In this document: positions 1-7,405 of the stretch, piece by piece
How the letters are laid out: every line of letters begins with the position of its first letter
How positions within the stretch are numbered: the first letter of the stretch is position 1
Origin: Sphingomonas sp. BAUL-RG-20F-R05-02
GTDB lineage: Bacteria > Pseudomonadota > Alphaproteobacteria > Sphingomonadales > Sphingomonadaceae
DNA length: 64,000 bases
Reading direction: 5' to 3'
NCBI RefSeq assembly: GCF_022662305.1
Contig: NZ_JAKNQH010000007.1
Location: forward strand, 142,727-206,726
Translations under genes and position numbers: made by a program
Notes under the pieces: model-generated
What the model saw: the letters and a program-made list of their open reading frames with translations, nothing else
The model's database searches: none
Told to the model about the DNA's origin: nothing

Positions 1-639
1 CCGGTGCTCGCCGCGCTCGATGCGGCGATGCGCGACCCACAGGCGACGCCGCCGCTGCGCGCGGTTGCGGCGGCGCTGGTCGACGCGGGCGGCATCGCCG
101 CGCGGATCGGCATCGGCAGCGCGGTCGACGCGCTCGATCCACCCGCGCGCAAGCGGCTGCGGACGCTGGGGGTGACGATCGGCGCGCTTGATGTGTTCGA
201 TGCGCGGCTGCTCAAGCCTGAGCCGGCACGCTGGCGGCGCGCGCTGCTCGCCGCGCGCGGTGTCGCGGTGTCGCCGCCGCCGCCGACCGGGCCGACCGTG
301 CTGCCGCGCGCCGCCGCTGGCGCGTGTCTCCAGCACGGCTACCGTCCGCTTGGGAGCCAGGCGGTGCGTGTCGACCTCGCCGAACGCATCGCGCGCGCGG
401 TGCATGACGGGCGCAGCGGCCACCGCCCGTTCGCGCCCGATCCCGCGCTCGCCACCTCGATCGGCATGACGGCGGATACGCTCGCGCGGCTGATGGCGGC
501 ACTCGGCTTCCGCACCGCCAAGCCCGAGAGCGGCGAACCGCGCTGGGTGTGGCGCGGCCTGACCCGCGCGGTCGAGACCCGGCCAAGCCACGACAACGCC
601 TTTGCCGCGCTTGCCGATCTGGGCGTGCGGCTTGGCTGA
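1..639 (+). CDS. C-terminal part of a helicase-related protein (5' end outside window)
   Basis: The reading frame is open from base 1 and ends at 639, so only about the last 212 residues are visible. No helicase motif lies in this part. The visible sequence resembles the C-terminal extension of the superfamily II helicase-like proteins of alphaproteobacteria, with segments such as LGVTIGALDVFDARLLKP, LQHGYRPLG and the closing RWVWRG. Those proteins are usually encoded directly before an S4-domain protein, a 7Fe ferredoxin and CarD, which is the order seen here. The next gene starts 16 bases after this stop, so the two are probably co-transcribed. The function is inferred from resemblance and context; the substrate is unknown. 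Confidence 0.7.
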   Translation, partial: PVLAALDAAMRDPQATPPLRAVAAALVDAGGIAARIGIGSAVDALDPPARKRLRTLGVTIGALDVFDARLLKPEPARWRRALLAARGVAVSPPPPTGPTVLPRAAAGACLQHGYRPLGSQAVRVDLAERIARAVHDGRSGHRPFAPDPALATSIGMTADTLARLMAALGFRTAKPESGEPRWVWRGLTRAVETRPSHDNAFAALADLGVRLG

Positions 640-655
640 AGGGGCTGGCGAAACG

Positions 656-937
656 ATGCGGCTCGACCGCTTCCTGTGGTTCGCGCGGCTGGTGAAGACG
701 CGGACCGTGGCGCAGGCGCTGGCCACCGCCGGCCACCTCCGCCTCAACGGTCGTCCGGTCGATCGCGCCGCCGCCGCCGTCCGCATCGGCGCGGTGATCG
801 CGTTCGCCACGCCCTCGGGCCGGGTTCGCGCGATTCGGGTCGCGGCGCTGCCCGATCGGCGCGGGCCACCCGCCGAGGGCCGCGCCTGCTACACCGACCT
901 GCTTGAGAACGCCTCGCAGCAAACGCCCGGTGATTGA
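656..937 (+). CDS. S4-domain RNA-binding protein (Hsp15-like)
   Basis: A 93-residue protein that is little more than one S4 RNA-binding fold. It opens with MRLDRFLWFARLVKTR, the classic S4 start, followed by AGHLRLNGRPVDRA and a VRIGAVIAF strand, then a basic C-terminal tail. The Hsp15 family binds free 50S ribosomal subunits carrying stalled nascent chains; whether this member does so is inferred. I start it at the ATG at 656 because the S4 domain begins there; an upstream in-frame start at 602 would add residues that only overlap the helicase gene. It sits between the helicase and ferredoxin genes, as in many sphingomonads. Confidence 0.85.
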   Translation: MRLDRFLWFARLVKTRTVAQALATAGHLRLNGRPVDRAAAAVRIGAVIAFATPSGRVRAIRVAALPDRRGPPAEGRACYTDLLENASQQTPGD

Positions 938-995
938 CGCGACACGCCAGCGCGCATAGCAGGGCGCCCGAGTATCGTCCCCCGGAGTGAGTACA

Positions 996-1337
996 ATGAC
1001 CTACGTCGTCACCGATGCCTGCATCCGCTGCAAGTATATGGACTGCGTCGAGGTGTGTCCGGTGGACTGCTTCTACGAGGGCGAGAACATGCTCGTCATC
1101 AACCCGAGCGAATGTATCGACTGCGGCGTGTGCGAGCCGGAATGCCCGGCCGAGGCGATCCTGCCCGATACCGAGAGCAATCTCGAACAGTGGCTCGAAC
1201 TCAACACCACCTTCTCGGGGCAATGGCCCAACGTGACGCGCAAGCTCGACCAGACGCCCGCCGATGCGGATGCGATGAAGGGCGAAACCGGCAAGTTTGA
1301 CAAATACTTCTCGGCCGAACCGGGCAAGGGCGACTAA
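996..1337 (+). CDS. fdxA: Seven-iron ferredoxin
   Basis: A 113-residue ferredoxin of the FdxA type. The N-terminal cysteines follow C9-x2-C12-x4-C17-x3-C21-P with another Cys at 25, and a second cluster motif reads [12 protein letters not shown]. This is the arrangement of [3Fe-4S]/[4Fe-4S] ferredoxins with a C-terminal extension of about 50 residues. It is a cytoplasmic electron carrier; the partner cannot be told from the sequence. The ATG at 996 is preferred to the GTG at 987 because GGAG at 984-987 lies 8 bases before it. The gene follows the S4 gene by 58 bases and precedes carD by 220 bases. Confidence 0.93.
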   Translation: MTYVVTDACIRCKYMDCVEVCPVDCFYEGENMLVINPSECIDCGVCEPECPAEAILPDTESNLEQWLELNTTFSGQWPNVTRKLDQTPADADAMKGETGKFDKYFSAEPGKGD

Positions 1338-1420
1338 GCGCCCACGTCGCTGCCGTAACGATCCCCCGCGCTGATGGTACGCCCGCGTTGTCGACGCCGG
1401 GCTGGTAATTTTGTTGCAAG

Positions 1421-1430
1421 TCTGTTATAG
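1421..1430 (+). promoter_or_regulatory. Possible extended -10 promoter upstream of carD
   Basis: The 220-base gap between fdxA and carD holds TGTTATAG, an extended -10-like element at about 1423-1430, without a convincing -35. Just downstream, GAAGCGCG and CGCGCTTT (about 1441-1462) can form a leader hairpin. This is a tentative call from pattern only. Confidence 0.25.
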
Positions 1431-1560
1431 GATCGGCGACGGAAGCGCGGTTGCGCGCTTTCCTGCTGGAGACGTACCACCCACCACCCCGTAGCACCCC
1501 TGCATTACCCTCGCACGGTGCTGTTGCACGGGATCACCGGTCCACAGAAAGGCTAACGGA

Positions 1561-2094
1561 ATGGCTGCCAAGGCGCTGTCCTTCGACGTCGGCGATTATG
1601 TCGTTTATCCCAAGCACGGCGTCGGCCGTGTCATCGAACTGCAGCGGCAGGAAATCGCCGGGATGCAACTCGAACTCTATGTGTTGCGCTTCGAGAAAGA
1701 ACGCATGACGCTCCGCGTTCCCACCAACAAGGCGGAAAGCGTCGGCATGCGCAAGCTGTCGAGCGACAAGACGTTGCGTGAGGCGCTCGAAACGCTGACC
1801 GGCAAGCCGCGCGTGAAACGCACCATGTGGTCGCGCCGCGCGCAGGAATATGAGGCGAAGATCAACTCCGGTGATCTCGTTTCGATCGCCGAAGTCGTGC
1901 GCGACCTGTTCCGCGCCGACGATCAGCCCGAGCAGAGCTATTCGGAACGCCAGATCTTCGAAGCGGCGACCAGCCGCCTCGCGCGCGAACTCGCCGCGAT
2001 GGAGCAGATCGACGAGCCGGCCGCGCAGGAGAAAATCCTGGAGATCCTGCGCAAAGCCGCTGCGATCCACAACAAGGACAAGGTCGCAGCCTGA
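1561..2094 (+). CDS. carD: CarD family transcriptional regulator
   Basis: A 177-residue CarD-type protein. The N-terminal RNA-polymerase-interacting Tudor-like domain (about residues 5-65) includes FDVGDYVVYPKHGVGRV and LRFEKERMTLRVPTNKA; a mostly helical C-terminal domain follows (about 70-170). CarD proteins bind the RNA polymerase beta subunit and stabilise open complexes at many promoters, including rRNA promoters. The length fits the alphaproteobacterial family. An AGAAAGG ribosome-binding stretch precedes the ATG, and a clear intrinsic terminator follows at 2117-2147, so the gene is the end of its transcript. Confidence 0.93.
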   Translation: MAAKALSFDVGDYVVYPKHGVGRVIELQRQEIAGMQLELYVLRFEKERMTLRVPTNKAESVGMRKLSSDKTLREALETLTGKPRVKRTMWSRRAQEYEAKINSGDLVSIAEVVRDLFRADDQPEQSYSERQIFEAATSRLARELAAMEQIDEPAAQEKILEILRKAAAIHNKDKVAA

Positions 2095-2116
2095 TCCGGG
2101 CATCGCGATCGACAGG

Positions 2117-2147
2117 AAAGGGGCGGCCGGTAACGGTCGCCCCTTTT
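2117..2147 (+). terminator. Intrinsic terminator of carD
   Basis: A 9-bp perfect stem (AAAGGGGCG at 2117-2125 pairing with CGCCCCTTT at 2138-2146) is extended by an inner CCG/CGG pair around GTAA and followed by T residues. It lies 23 bases after the carD stop. Confidence 0.85.
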
Positions 2148-2167
2148 CGTTTGTGCGAAGTGTCGTT

Positions 2168-2189
2168 GTGTATTATGCGTGCAATACAC
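2168..2189 (+). promoter_or_regulatory. Inverted repeat (candidate operator) before the DUF2807 lipoprotein gene
   Basis: GTGTATT (2168-2174) and AATACAC (2183-2189) form a perfect 7-bp inverted repeat with an 8-base spacer. It overlaps a TATTAT sequence at 2171-2176 that could be a -10 box and lies just before the GGAGG ribosome-binding site of the gene at 2203. The arrangement resembles operators of GntR-family (YtrA-type) repressors; that assignment is inference and no such regulator is encoded nearby. Confidence 0.4.
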
Positions 2190-2202
2190 GATGGAGGATT
2201 AG

Positions 2203-2931
2203 ATGCGCCGTTTGGTCATGATCGCTTTGCTGCCGCTGATCGCCTGCTCGCAACCCTCGCGCGGGTCCGATGCCGCCAGCGAAACGTCCGGGGCGACCAA
2301 GAGCACGTCGCGCCTATATGATCTCTCCGGCTTCACCGCCGTCGCGGCGCGCGGGCCGGATGATGTCGATGTCCGCACCGGCAGCGGCTTTTCGGTTCGT
2401 GCCGAGGGGCCGAGCGCGCAACTCGATCGTCTGCGCATCACCCGCGACGGCGACTCCCTACGGATCGATCGCAAGCCGAATACCGGTCTGCATTGGGGCG
2501 ACAGCGGACACGTCAAGATCTTCGTGACGATGCCGCGCATCACCGCCGCCAATCTGGTCGGTTCGGGTGATCTCGCGATCGACCGGATCGACGGCGACCG
2601 TTTCCGGCTCGACAGCCAGGGTTCGGGCGACGTGGCGATCGGCACGCTCGGCGCGGAGTCGGCGGAACTGTTGCTCGCGGGATCGGGTGCGCTCACCGCG
2701 AGCGGCGACGTACGGCGCTTGGCGATCCAGCTCTCCGGTACCGGCGATGTCGATGCCGCCGGGCTGAAGGCCGGGGCGGCCACCGTCGCAGTCTCCGGCA
2801 CCGGCGATGTCCGCGTCACCGTGGATGGCGCGGCGCAGGTCACCGCGTCTGGTACCGGCGACGTCGATCTCGGTCCGAAAGCGCGCTGTACGATCCGCAA
2901 GGGCGGCACTGGCGAGGTGCGCTGCGGCTGA
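2203..2931 (+). CDS. DUF2807 (head GIN domain) lipoprotein
   Basis: A 242-residue predicted lipoprotein. The N-terminus MRRLVMIALLPLIACSQ has a lipobox (LIAC, Cys at about 15). From about residue 38 it has the DUF2807 beta-helix pattern, with FTAVAARGPDDVDVRTG followed by repeated turns of the type GSGD, GTGDV and ASGTGDVDL spaced about 20 residues apart. Proteins of this family are exported and of unknown function, often associated with envelope stress or adhesion. A good GGAGG site precedes the ATG. A second member of the family follows 40 bases downstream, so the two probably form an operon. Confidence 0.85.
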   Translation: MRRLVMIALLPLIACSQPSRGSDAASETSGATKSTSRLYDLSGFTAVAARGPDDVDVRTGSGFSVRAEGPSAQLDRLRITRDGDSLRIDRKPNTGLHWGDSGHVKIFVTMPRITAANLVGSGDLAIDRIDGDRFRLDSQGSGDVAIGTLGAESAELLLAGSGALTASGDVRRLAIQLSGTGDVDAAGLKAGAATVAVSGTGDVRVTVDGAAQVTASGTGDVDLGPKARCTIRKGGTGEVRCG

Positions 2932-2971
2932 ACCCCTTGCGCGCCGCGGTAAAGCGGGCGATGCCTGCGGC

Positions 2972-3691
2972 GTGACCCGCTTTTTCCTCGCCATGCCGCT
3001 GCTCGTGCTTGCTGTTCCCGCGCACGCGGAGGAGCGGACGTTCGCGATCGGCAGCTTCGACCGGGTGCGCGTCGAGGGGCCGTTCCGCGTGATCGTTACG
3101 GTCGGCGCGTCGCCCGCCGGTTCCGCAAGCGGTGACGCCCGCACCATCGGCAATCTCGACGTGCACGTCGACGGCACCACGCTCAGCGTGCGCGCCGGCA
3201 CCAGCGGCTGGGGCGAACAGGGCGGGGCGGGCGGCTCGGCCGCGCCGGTGATCCGGGTCGCGACGCCGGCGCTGCGCAGCATCGTCACGATCGGCGCGGC
3301 GCAGGTGCGGGTGGCCGGTGCCGCATGGCGTGGGCAGCGGCTCGACGTATCGCTCACCGGCAGCGGTTCGTTCGCCGCGCCGTCGATCGACGCGGACCAA
3401 CTCGTCGCCACGGTGCTTGGTTCGGGTACGATGACGCTCGGCGGGCGCGCGGCGCGGGTGCGGCTGACCACCAGCGGCACCGCCAGCGTCGCGGCGGCCG
3501 CGTTGGTGGCGAACGACCTGATCGTCCGGCTCGATGGCAACGGCACGATCGACGCGCAGGCACGCTATACCGCCGCCGTCACCAGCACCGGGCTCGGCGA
3601 AGTCACCGTCTATGGCAGGCCGGCCTGCACGGTGCGGGCGGACGCGGGCGGTCCGGTGGTGTGCGGCAAGCGGGACGCGCCGGCGGGTTGA
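2972..3691 (+). CDS. Secreted DUF2807 protein
   Basis: A 239-residue paralogue of the preceding gene, read from a GTG start at 2972. This start places a clean signal peptide, MTRFFLAMPLLVLAVPAHA, at the N-terminus with cleavage after AHA; here there is no lipobox, so the product is probably periplasmic or secreted. The mature part begins FAIGSFDRVRVEGPFRVIV, the usual opening of the DUF2807 beta-helix, and ends in YGRPACTVRADAGGPVVCG, giving two Cys that could form a disulfide. The frame is open further upstream, but those residues are not homologous to anything and overlap the previous gene. Confidence 0.8.
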   Translation: MTRFFLAMPLLVLAVPAHAEERTFAIGSFDRVRVEGPFRVIVTVGASPAGSASGDARTIGNLDVHVDGTTLSVRAGTSGWGEQGGAGGSAAPVIRVATPALRSIVTIGAAQVRVAGAAWRGQRLDVSLTGSGSFAAPSIDADQLVATVLGSGTMTLGGRAARVRLTTSGTASVAAAALVANDLIVRLDGNGTIDAQARYTAAVTSTGLGEVTVYGRPACTVRADAGGPVVCGKRDAPAG

Positions 3692-3713
3692 CGCGGTACG
3701 CGGTGGGCGTGGT

Positions 3714-4127
3714 CTAAAGCAGCGCCAGCGCGCTCAGCTTGGCCAGCAGCGCCGACGGCATCGCGTCCGCCGTATAATCGCCTTCGCCAAAGTCGAGCGG
3801 CGCATCCTCCGCCTCCAGATAGCGCCAGCCCTGATGCGCGCGCTTGGGCCGGGGCTGTACCCGCATCAGCGTGGGGCCAAGCAGGATCGCCACGCGCCCG
3901 TCCTCGGCCTCCCCGAAACCGGTGATCGTCGACCGCGCTACCAGGGTATGTTTGATGATCCAGAACAGCGAACCCTGGCCCGCGATCTCCTCGTGCCGCT
4001 TGGGTAGGTAACGGGTGGTGAGGAACAGCGGACCCGCCGCGACGCGCGCCGCCAGCCGTTCGTCGAGCATGTCGAAGCTGGTGGACCCGAACGCGACCTT
4101 GGTGAGGTGGAGTGGCATCCACTCCAT
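3714..4127 (-). CDS. DUF1489 family protein
   Basis: A 137-residue protein with the DUF1489 signature: MPLHLTKVAFG at the N-terminus, TTRYLPKRHEEIAGQGSLFWI in the middle and an alternating beta pattern. The family is widespread in Alphaproteobacteria and its function is unknown. It is convergent with the DUF2807 pair (22 bases between stops). It is followed upstream by mgtE on the same strand, which ends 15 bases before this gene starts, so the two are likely co-transcribed. Confidence 0.85.
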   Translation of the reverse strand: MEWMPLHLTKVAFGSTSFDMLDERLAARVAAGPLFLTTRYLPKRHEEIAGQGSLFWIIKHTLVARSTITGFGEAEDGRVAILLGPTLMRVQPRPKRAHQGWRYLEAEDAPLDFGEGDYTADAMPSALLAKLSALALL

Positions 4128-4142
4128 CTGGGCGCGGGGTGG

Positions 4143-5552
4143 CTAAGCGCCAAGCCCCCACAGGGTCGCCAGGCCCAGAAAGGAGAAAAACCCCATCACG
4201 TCGGTCATCGTCGTCACGAACACCGCCGAGGATACGGCGGGATCGACATCGAGCCGGTCGAGCGTCACCGGGATCAGCACACCCGACAGGCCGGCGATCA
4301 GGTTGTTGATGATCATCGCCAGCCCGATGACGATGCCGAGGTGCGCGTTGCCGAAGATCAGGAACGTGCCGACGCCGATCAGCAACCCCAGCATCGCACC
4401 GTTGGCGGCGGCGATGCGGAATTCGCGGAAGATCATGCGCGCGGTGTTCGAACTGGTCAGCTGGTTGGTGGCGAGCGCGCGCACCACCACCGCCAGCGTC
4501 TGTGTGCCGGCATTGCCGCCCATGCCCGACACGATCGGCATCAGCACGGCGAGCAGCGCGAACCGCCCGATCTCGCCCTGGAACAGCCCGACCACCGACG
4601 CGGCGAGCATCGCCGTGCCGAGATTGACCACCAGCCACAGGATGCGCGTGCGCACCGTCAGCAGCAGCGGTTCGTTGATATCGCCTTCGCCTGCGCCGGA
4701 CAGGCGCAGGATATCCTCGCCGGCTTCCTGCTGGATGATGTGCACCACGTCGTCGACGGTGATCATGCCGACGAGCCGCCCGTTCATGTCGATCACGGCG
4801 GCGGAGATCAGCGCATATTTCTGGAAGCGCAGCGCGACTTCCTCCTGATCCATGTCGACCGGGATCAGGGTCTGCTCGCGCTGCATAACGTCGGCGATGG
4901 CGATGTTGCGCGGGGTGCGGAGAATCCACGACAGTTTGCACGTCCCGATCGGTTTGTGCGCGGGATCGACCACGTAGATTTCCCAGAAATCGGTGGTCAG
5001 CGCCTCATGCGTACGCAGATAGTCGAGCACGTCGCCGACCCGCCAGTGTTCCGGCACCGCGATCAGCTCGCGCTGCATCAGGCGGCCGGCGGATTCCTCT
5101 GGATAGCTCAGCGCCTCCTCGATCGCGGCGCGATCGTCGGGGTCGAGCGCGCGCAGCACCTCGCGCTGATCCTCCGCGTCCATGTCCTCGATGATCGCGA
5201 CGGCATCGTCGGTGTCGAGTTCGGCGGCGATGTCGGCGATCTGGTGCGGTTCTAGCGCGTCGATCAGATCCTCGCGGACGTAATCGTTCATCTCGGCGAA
5301 CACGTCGCCGTCGAGCAGGTCGGTCACCGCCTTGGCGAGATCGGCGCGGTCCTCGTGCGGGGTCAGCTCGAACAGATCGGCGATGTCGGCGGGGTGGAGC
5401 GGCTCGACCAGCGCGCGCGCGCCCTCGGCATCGCCCGCGTACACCGCGTCGAGCACCGCGCGGACGAACTCGGGTTTCAGCCGATCGTCCTCGTCGAGCT
5501 GGTCTTCGGTCTCGTCTTCGGCCTCGACCGGGGGGAGTTCGGTTTCGCTCAT
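4143..5552 (-). CDS. mgtE: Magnesium transporter MgtE
   Basis: A 469-residue MgtE. It has an acidic N-terminal superhelical domain (about 25-150, PADIADLFELTPHEDRADL), a CBS pair (about 150-275, with MQRELIAVPEHWRVGDVLDYL and VIDMNGRLVGMITVDDVV) and a five-helix membrane domain from about 300, containing the pore segment PIVSGMGGNAGTQTL. MgtE forms a dimeric Mg2+ channel gated by Mg2+ bound to the cytosolic domains. I start it at the ATG at 5552 because GGGAGG lies a few bases upstream; the frame is open to 5636 but without a better site. The cyclophilin gene is divergent, with 151 bases between the starts. Confidence 0.93.
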   Translation of the reverse strand: MSETELPPVEAEDETEDQLDEDDRLKPEFVRAVLDAVYAGDAEGARALVEPLHPADIADLFELTPHEDRADLAKAVTDLLDGDVFAEMNDYVREDLIDALEPHQIADIAAELDTDDAVAIIEDMDAEDQREVLRALDPDDRAAIEEALSYPEESAGRLMQRELIAVPEHWRVGDVLDYLRTHEALTTDFWEIYVVDPAHKPIGTCKLSWILRTPRNIAIADVMQREQTLIPVDMDQEEVALRFQKYALISAAVIDMNGRLVGMITVDDVVHIIQQEAGEDILRLSGAGEGDINEPLLLTVRTRILWLVVNLGTAMLAASVVGLFQGEIGRFALLAVLMPIVSGMGGNAGTQTLAVVVRALATNQLTSSNTARMIFREFRIAAANGAMLGLLIGVGTFLIFGNAHLGIVIGLAMIINNLIAGLSGVLIPVTLDRLDVDPAVSSAVFVTTMTDVMGFFSFLGLATLWGLGA

Positions 5553-5703
5553 GCTTTCGCCTCCCTGCCAACCGGCGATCCGTTCGCGGGCTCTAACGCT
5601 GCGGGGACACAAAGCCAACGCTTGTGCTTTACACATGACGTGATTGTCAGCGGGAGGGATACTCCCTACGTGGCGATCATCTCATCAGGACAAGGATAGC
5701 AGG

Positions 5704-6159
5704 ATGGCCGATACCCCCGAAACGCTGACGCTGACGCTGGAAACCGGCGATGTCGTGATCAAGCTGCGCCCCGATCTCGCGCCCAAGCACGTCGCGCGCA
5801 TCGCCGAACTGGCCAACGAAGGTTTCTACGACGGCGTGGTGTTCCACCGCGTGATCCCGGGCTTCATGGCGCAGGGTGGCGATCCGTCGGGCACCGGCAT
5901 GCGCGGGTCGGACAAGCCGAACCTGCCGGCGGAATTCTCCAAGGAGCCGCACGTGCGCGGCGTCGCGTCGATGGCACGTACCAACGATCCGAATTCGGCG
6001 AACAGCCAGTTCTTCATCGTGTTCGACGACGCCCGCTTCCTTGACGGCCAGTACACCGTGTGGGGCGAAGTGACCTCGGGCATGGAGCATGTCGATGCAC
6101 TGCCCAAGGGCGAGCCGCCGCGCACCCCGGGCAAGATCGTCAAGGCAACGGCTGCCTGA
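5704..6159 (+). CDS. Cyclophilin-type peptidyl-prolyl cis-trans isomerase
   Basis: A 151-residue cyclophilin. Hallmarks are FYDGVVFHRVIPGFMAQGGD (catalytic Arg in FHRV), GVASMARTNDPNSANSQFFI and the late WGEVTSGMEHVD. There is no signal peptide, so it acts in the cytoplasm, catalysing proline isomerisation during protein folding (PpiB-like). AAGGA at 5692-5696 lies 7 bases before the ATG at 5704. A perfect hairpin follows at 6173-6192. Confidence 0.93.
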   Translation: MADTPETLTLTLETGDVVIKLRPDLAPKHVARIAELANEGFYDGVVFHRVIPGFMAQGGDPSGTGMRGSDKPNLPAEFSKEPHVRGVASMARTNDPNSANSQFFIVFDDARFLDGQYTVWGEVTSGMEHVDALPKGEPPRTPGKIVKATAA

Positions 6160-6172
6160 ACCGGATCGGCCT

Positions 6173-6192
6173 CCTCCCCGTTCGCGGGGAGG
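6173..6192. terminator. Bidirectional hairpin between the cyclophilin and LysR genes
   Basis: CCTCCCCG (6173-6180), loop TTCG, CGGGGAGG (6185-6192): a perfect 8-bp stem between two convergent genes. No T-run follows, so it may be a weak or Rho-assisted terminator or one of the GC-rich hairpins common in sphingomonad intergenic DNA. Confidence 0.6.
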
Positions 6193-6201
6193 GGGCATCT
6201 G

Positions 6202-7092
6202 CTAGACGCTTGGGTCGGCGATCGCCGTAACCAGCCAGTCGTGGAACAGCTTGACCGGGCGTTGCAGCATCGCCCTGGGTCGGCAGGCGAACCAATAGGA
6301 ATACGGGCTTTCGATCTCGATATCGAACAGCCGCACCAAGCGTGGATCGCGCGCATCCTCGAAATGGCTCTCGTGCATGAACGCGACGCCAAGGCCCTGC
6401 GCGGCCGCCTCCAGCATCAGCGGCCCTGAATCGAAATGGTCGATCGCGAGCGGTGCGGTATCTTGCAACCCCGCCGCGCTCCAGAATTCGGTGAACAGAT
6501 CGGGCATGTCCTTATGCACGAGCGCGGTGATACCGGCGAGCTGCTCCGGGCGGGTGATCGGTTTCGGTCCCTCCAGCATCGCGCGCGCGCCGATCACGTA
6601 CACCGCATTGCGGTCGAGCCGCTTGCCGTACAGCGCCGGGTCCATCTCCCGCGCCAACGCGATCACCGCGTCCAGCCCTTCGCCCAGTCGCGCGAAGCCG
6701 TGGCTGGCGGTGTCGATATCGAGATGCAGTTCGGGGTGCTTGCTGCGCAGATCCCCCAGATGCGGGAACAGCCGCTGCGACGCATATAGCGGCATGATCC
6801 CCAGCCGCAGCCGCAGCATCTCGGTGCCGCTTGTCATCACTTCGACCGCATCGGACAGGCTGTCGAGCGCGGGTGCGATCTGCTGCAACAGCCGTTCGCC
6901 GTCACCGTTCAGCACCACCGCCTGATGGCGACGTTCGAACAGCGGCTTGCCGATGAAACGCTCCAGCGCCTGGACGCGCCGGCTCAGCGCCGGCGCCGAC
7001 AGCGCCAGTTCCTGCGACGCGGCCTTGATCGAGCCGAGCCGAGCGACTTGGACGAACGCCTCAATCGCGGTCAACGGGGGCAGTCTGCGCAT
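6202..7092 (-). CDS. LysR family transcriptional regulator
   Basis: A 296-residue LysR regulator. The N-terminal winged helix-turn-helix (about residues 5-65) reads PLTAIEAFVQVARLGSIKAA, with LSAPALSRRVQALERFIG as recognition region; the substrate-binding domain spans about 90-290. The first residues (RRLPPLTAIEAF) are like the GcvA/AmpR branch. The target is unknown: the divergent side holds a candidate small RNA and then the AAA+ ATPase gene, and no obvious metabolic partner is adjacent. Confidence 0.88.
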   Translation of the reverse strand: MRRLPPLTAIEAFVQVARLGSIKAASQELALSAPALSRRVQALERFIGKPLFERRHQAVVLNGDGERLLQQIAPALDSLSDAVEVMTSGTEMLRLRLGIMPLYASQRLFPHLGDLRSKHPELHLDIDTASHGFARLGEGLDAVIALAREMDPALYGKRLDRNAVYVIGARAMLEGPKPITRPEQLAGITALVHKDMPDLFTEFWSAAGLQDTAPLAIDHFDSGPLMLEAAAQGLGVAFMHESHFEDARDPRLVRLFDIEIESPYSYWFACRPRAMLQRPVKLFHDWLVTAIADPSV

Positions 7093-7194
7093 CGAACTCC
7101 CGCTTCCTTGTGCACTGCAACGTAAGCGCTCTGGATGAAGCTAACCAGCTTTAAGATGCAAAAAGTGAAGTGCGATTGCAATATACGCATCTTT

Positions 7195-7309
7195 GCGGAA
7201 ACCTTTCGCACTTGCACAAGTTTCCGCCGCGCTGCACAAAGCCCGTGCCTTTCAGGCATCCTCTCCTAAAAACTTTTACGGCCAGCCCTTTCGGGTTGGC
7301 CTTTTTTTT
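7195..7309 (+). ncRNA. Candidate small RNA with intrinsic terminator
   Basis: The 313-base gap between the LysR start (7092) and the ATPase start (7406) contains three ordered elements on the + strand. An 8-bp perfect stem pairs GCGGAAAC (7195-7202) with GTTTCCGC (7220-7227). A small hairpin pairs TGCC with GGCA (7246-7258). A pyrimidine-rich single-stranded CCTCTCCT stretch is then followed by a strong terminator. No open reading frame explains the terminator, and the transcript it would end must start inside the gap. CCTCTCCT is complementary to Shine-Dalgarno-like AGGAGAGG, as in trans-acting regulatory RNAs. Ends are approximate and the promoter is not clear (TATACG at 7182-7187 is a possible -10). 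Confidence 0.5.
7280..7309 (+). terminator. Strong intrinsic terminator upstream of the AAA+ ATPase gene
   Basis: GGCCAGCCC (7280-7288), loop TTTC, then GGGTTGGCC (7293-7301; one G-T pair), followed by eight T residues (7302-7309). It points rightward and closes a transcript that starts after 7092. Confidence 0.9.
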
Positions 7310-7405
7310 GTTTCGCCGATGTGCCGACCGTGGCTGCCTCGCCCTAGCCGTGATGGAACCACCTTCCTATCTCCCGCGCTTGACGGTCGGATTTGGGAGC
7401 GGGTG

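Noticed and set aside
212..922. Long minus-strand open frame across the helicase and S4 genes
   Set aside because: Arg/Ala/Gly-rich composition typical of the antisense of high-GC genes; the + strand genes have clear homology.
4107..5255. 382-codon + strand frame through mgtE
   Set aside because: Antisense shadow of mgtE, rich in His, Arg, Asp and Gln, with no domain.
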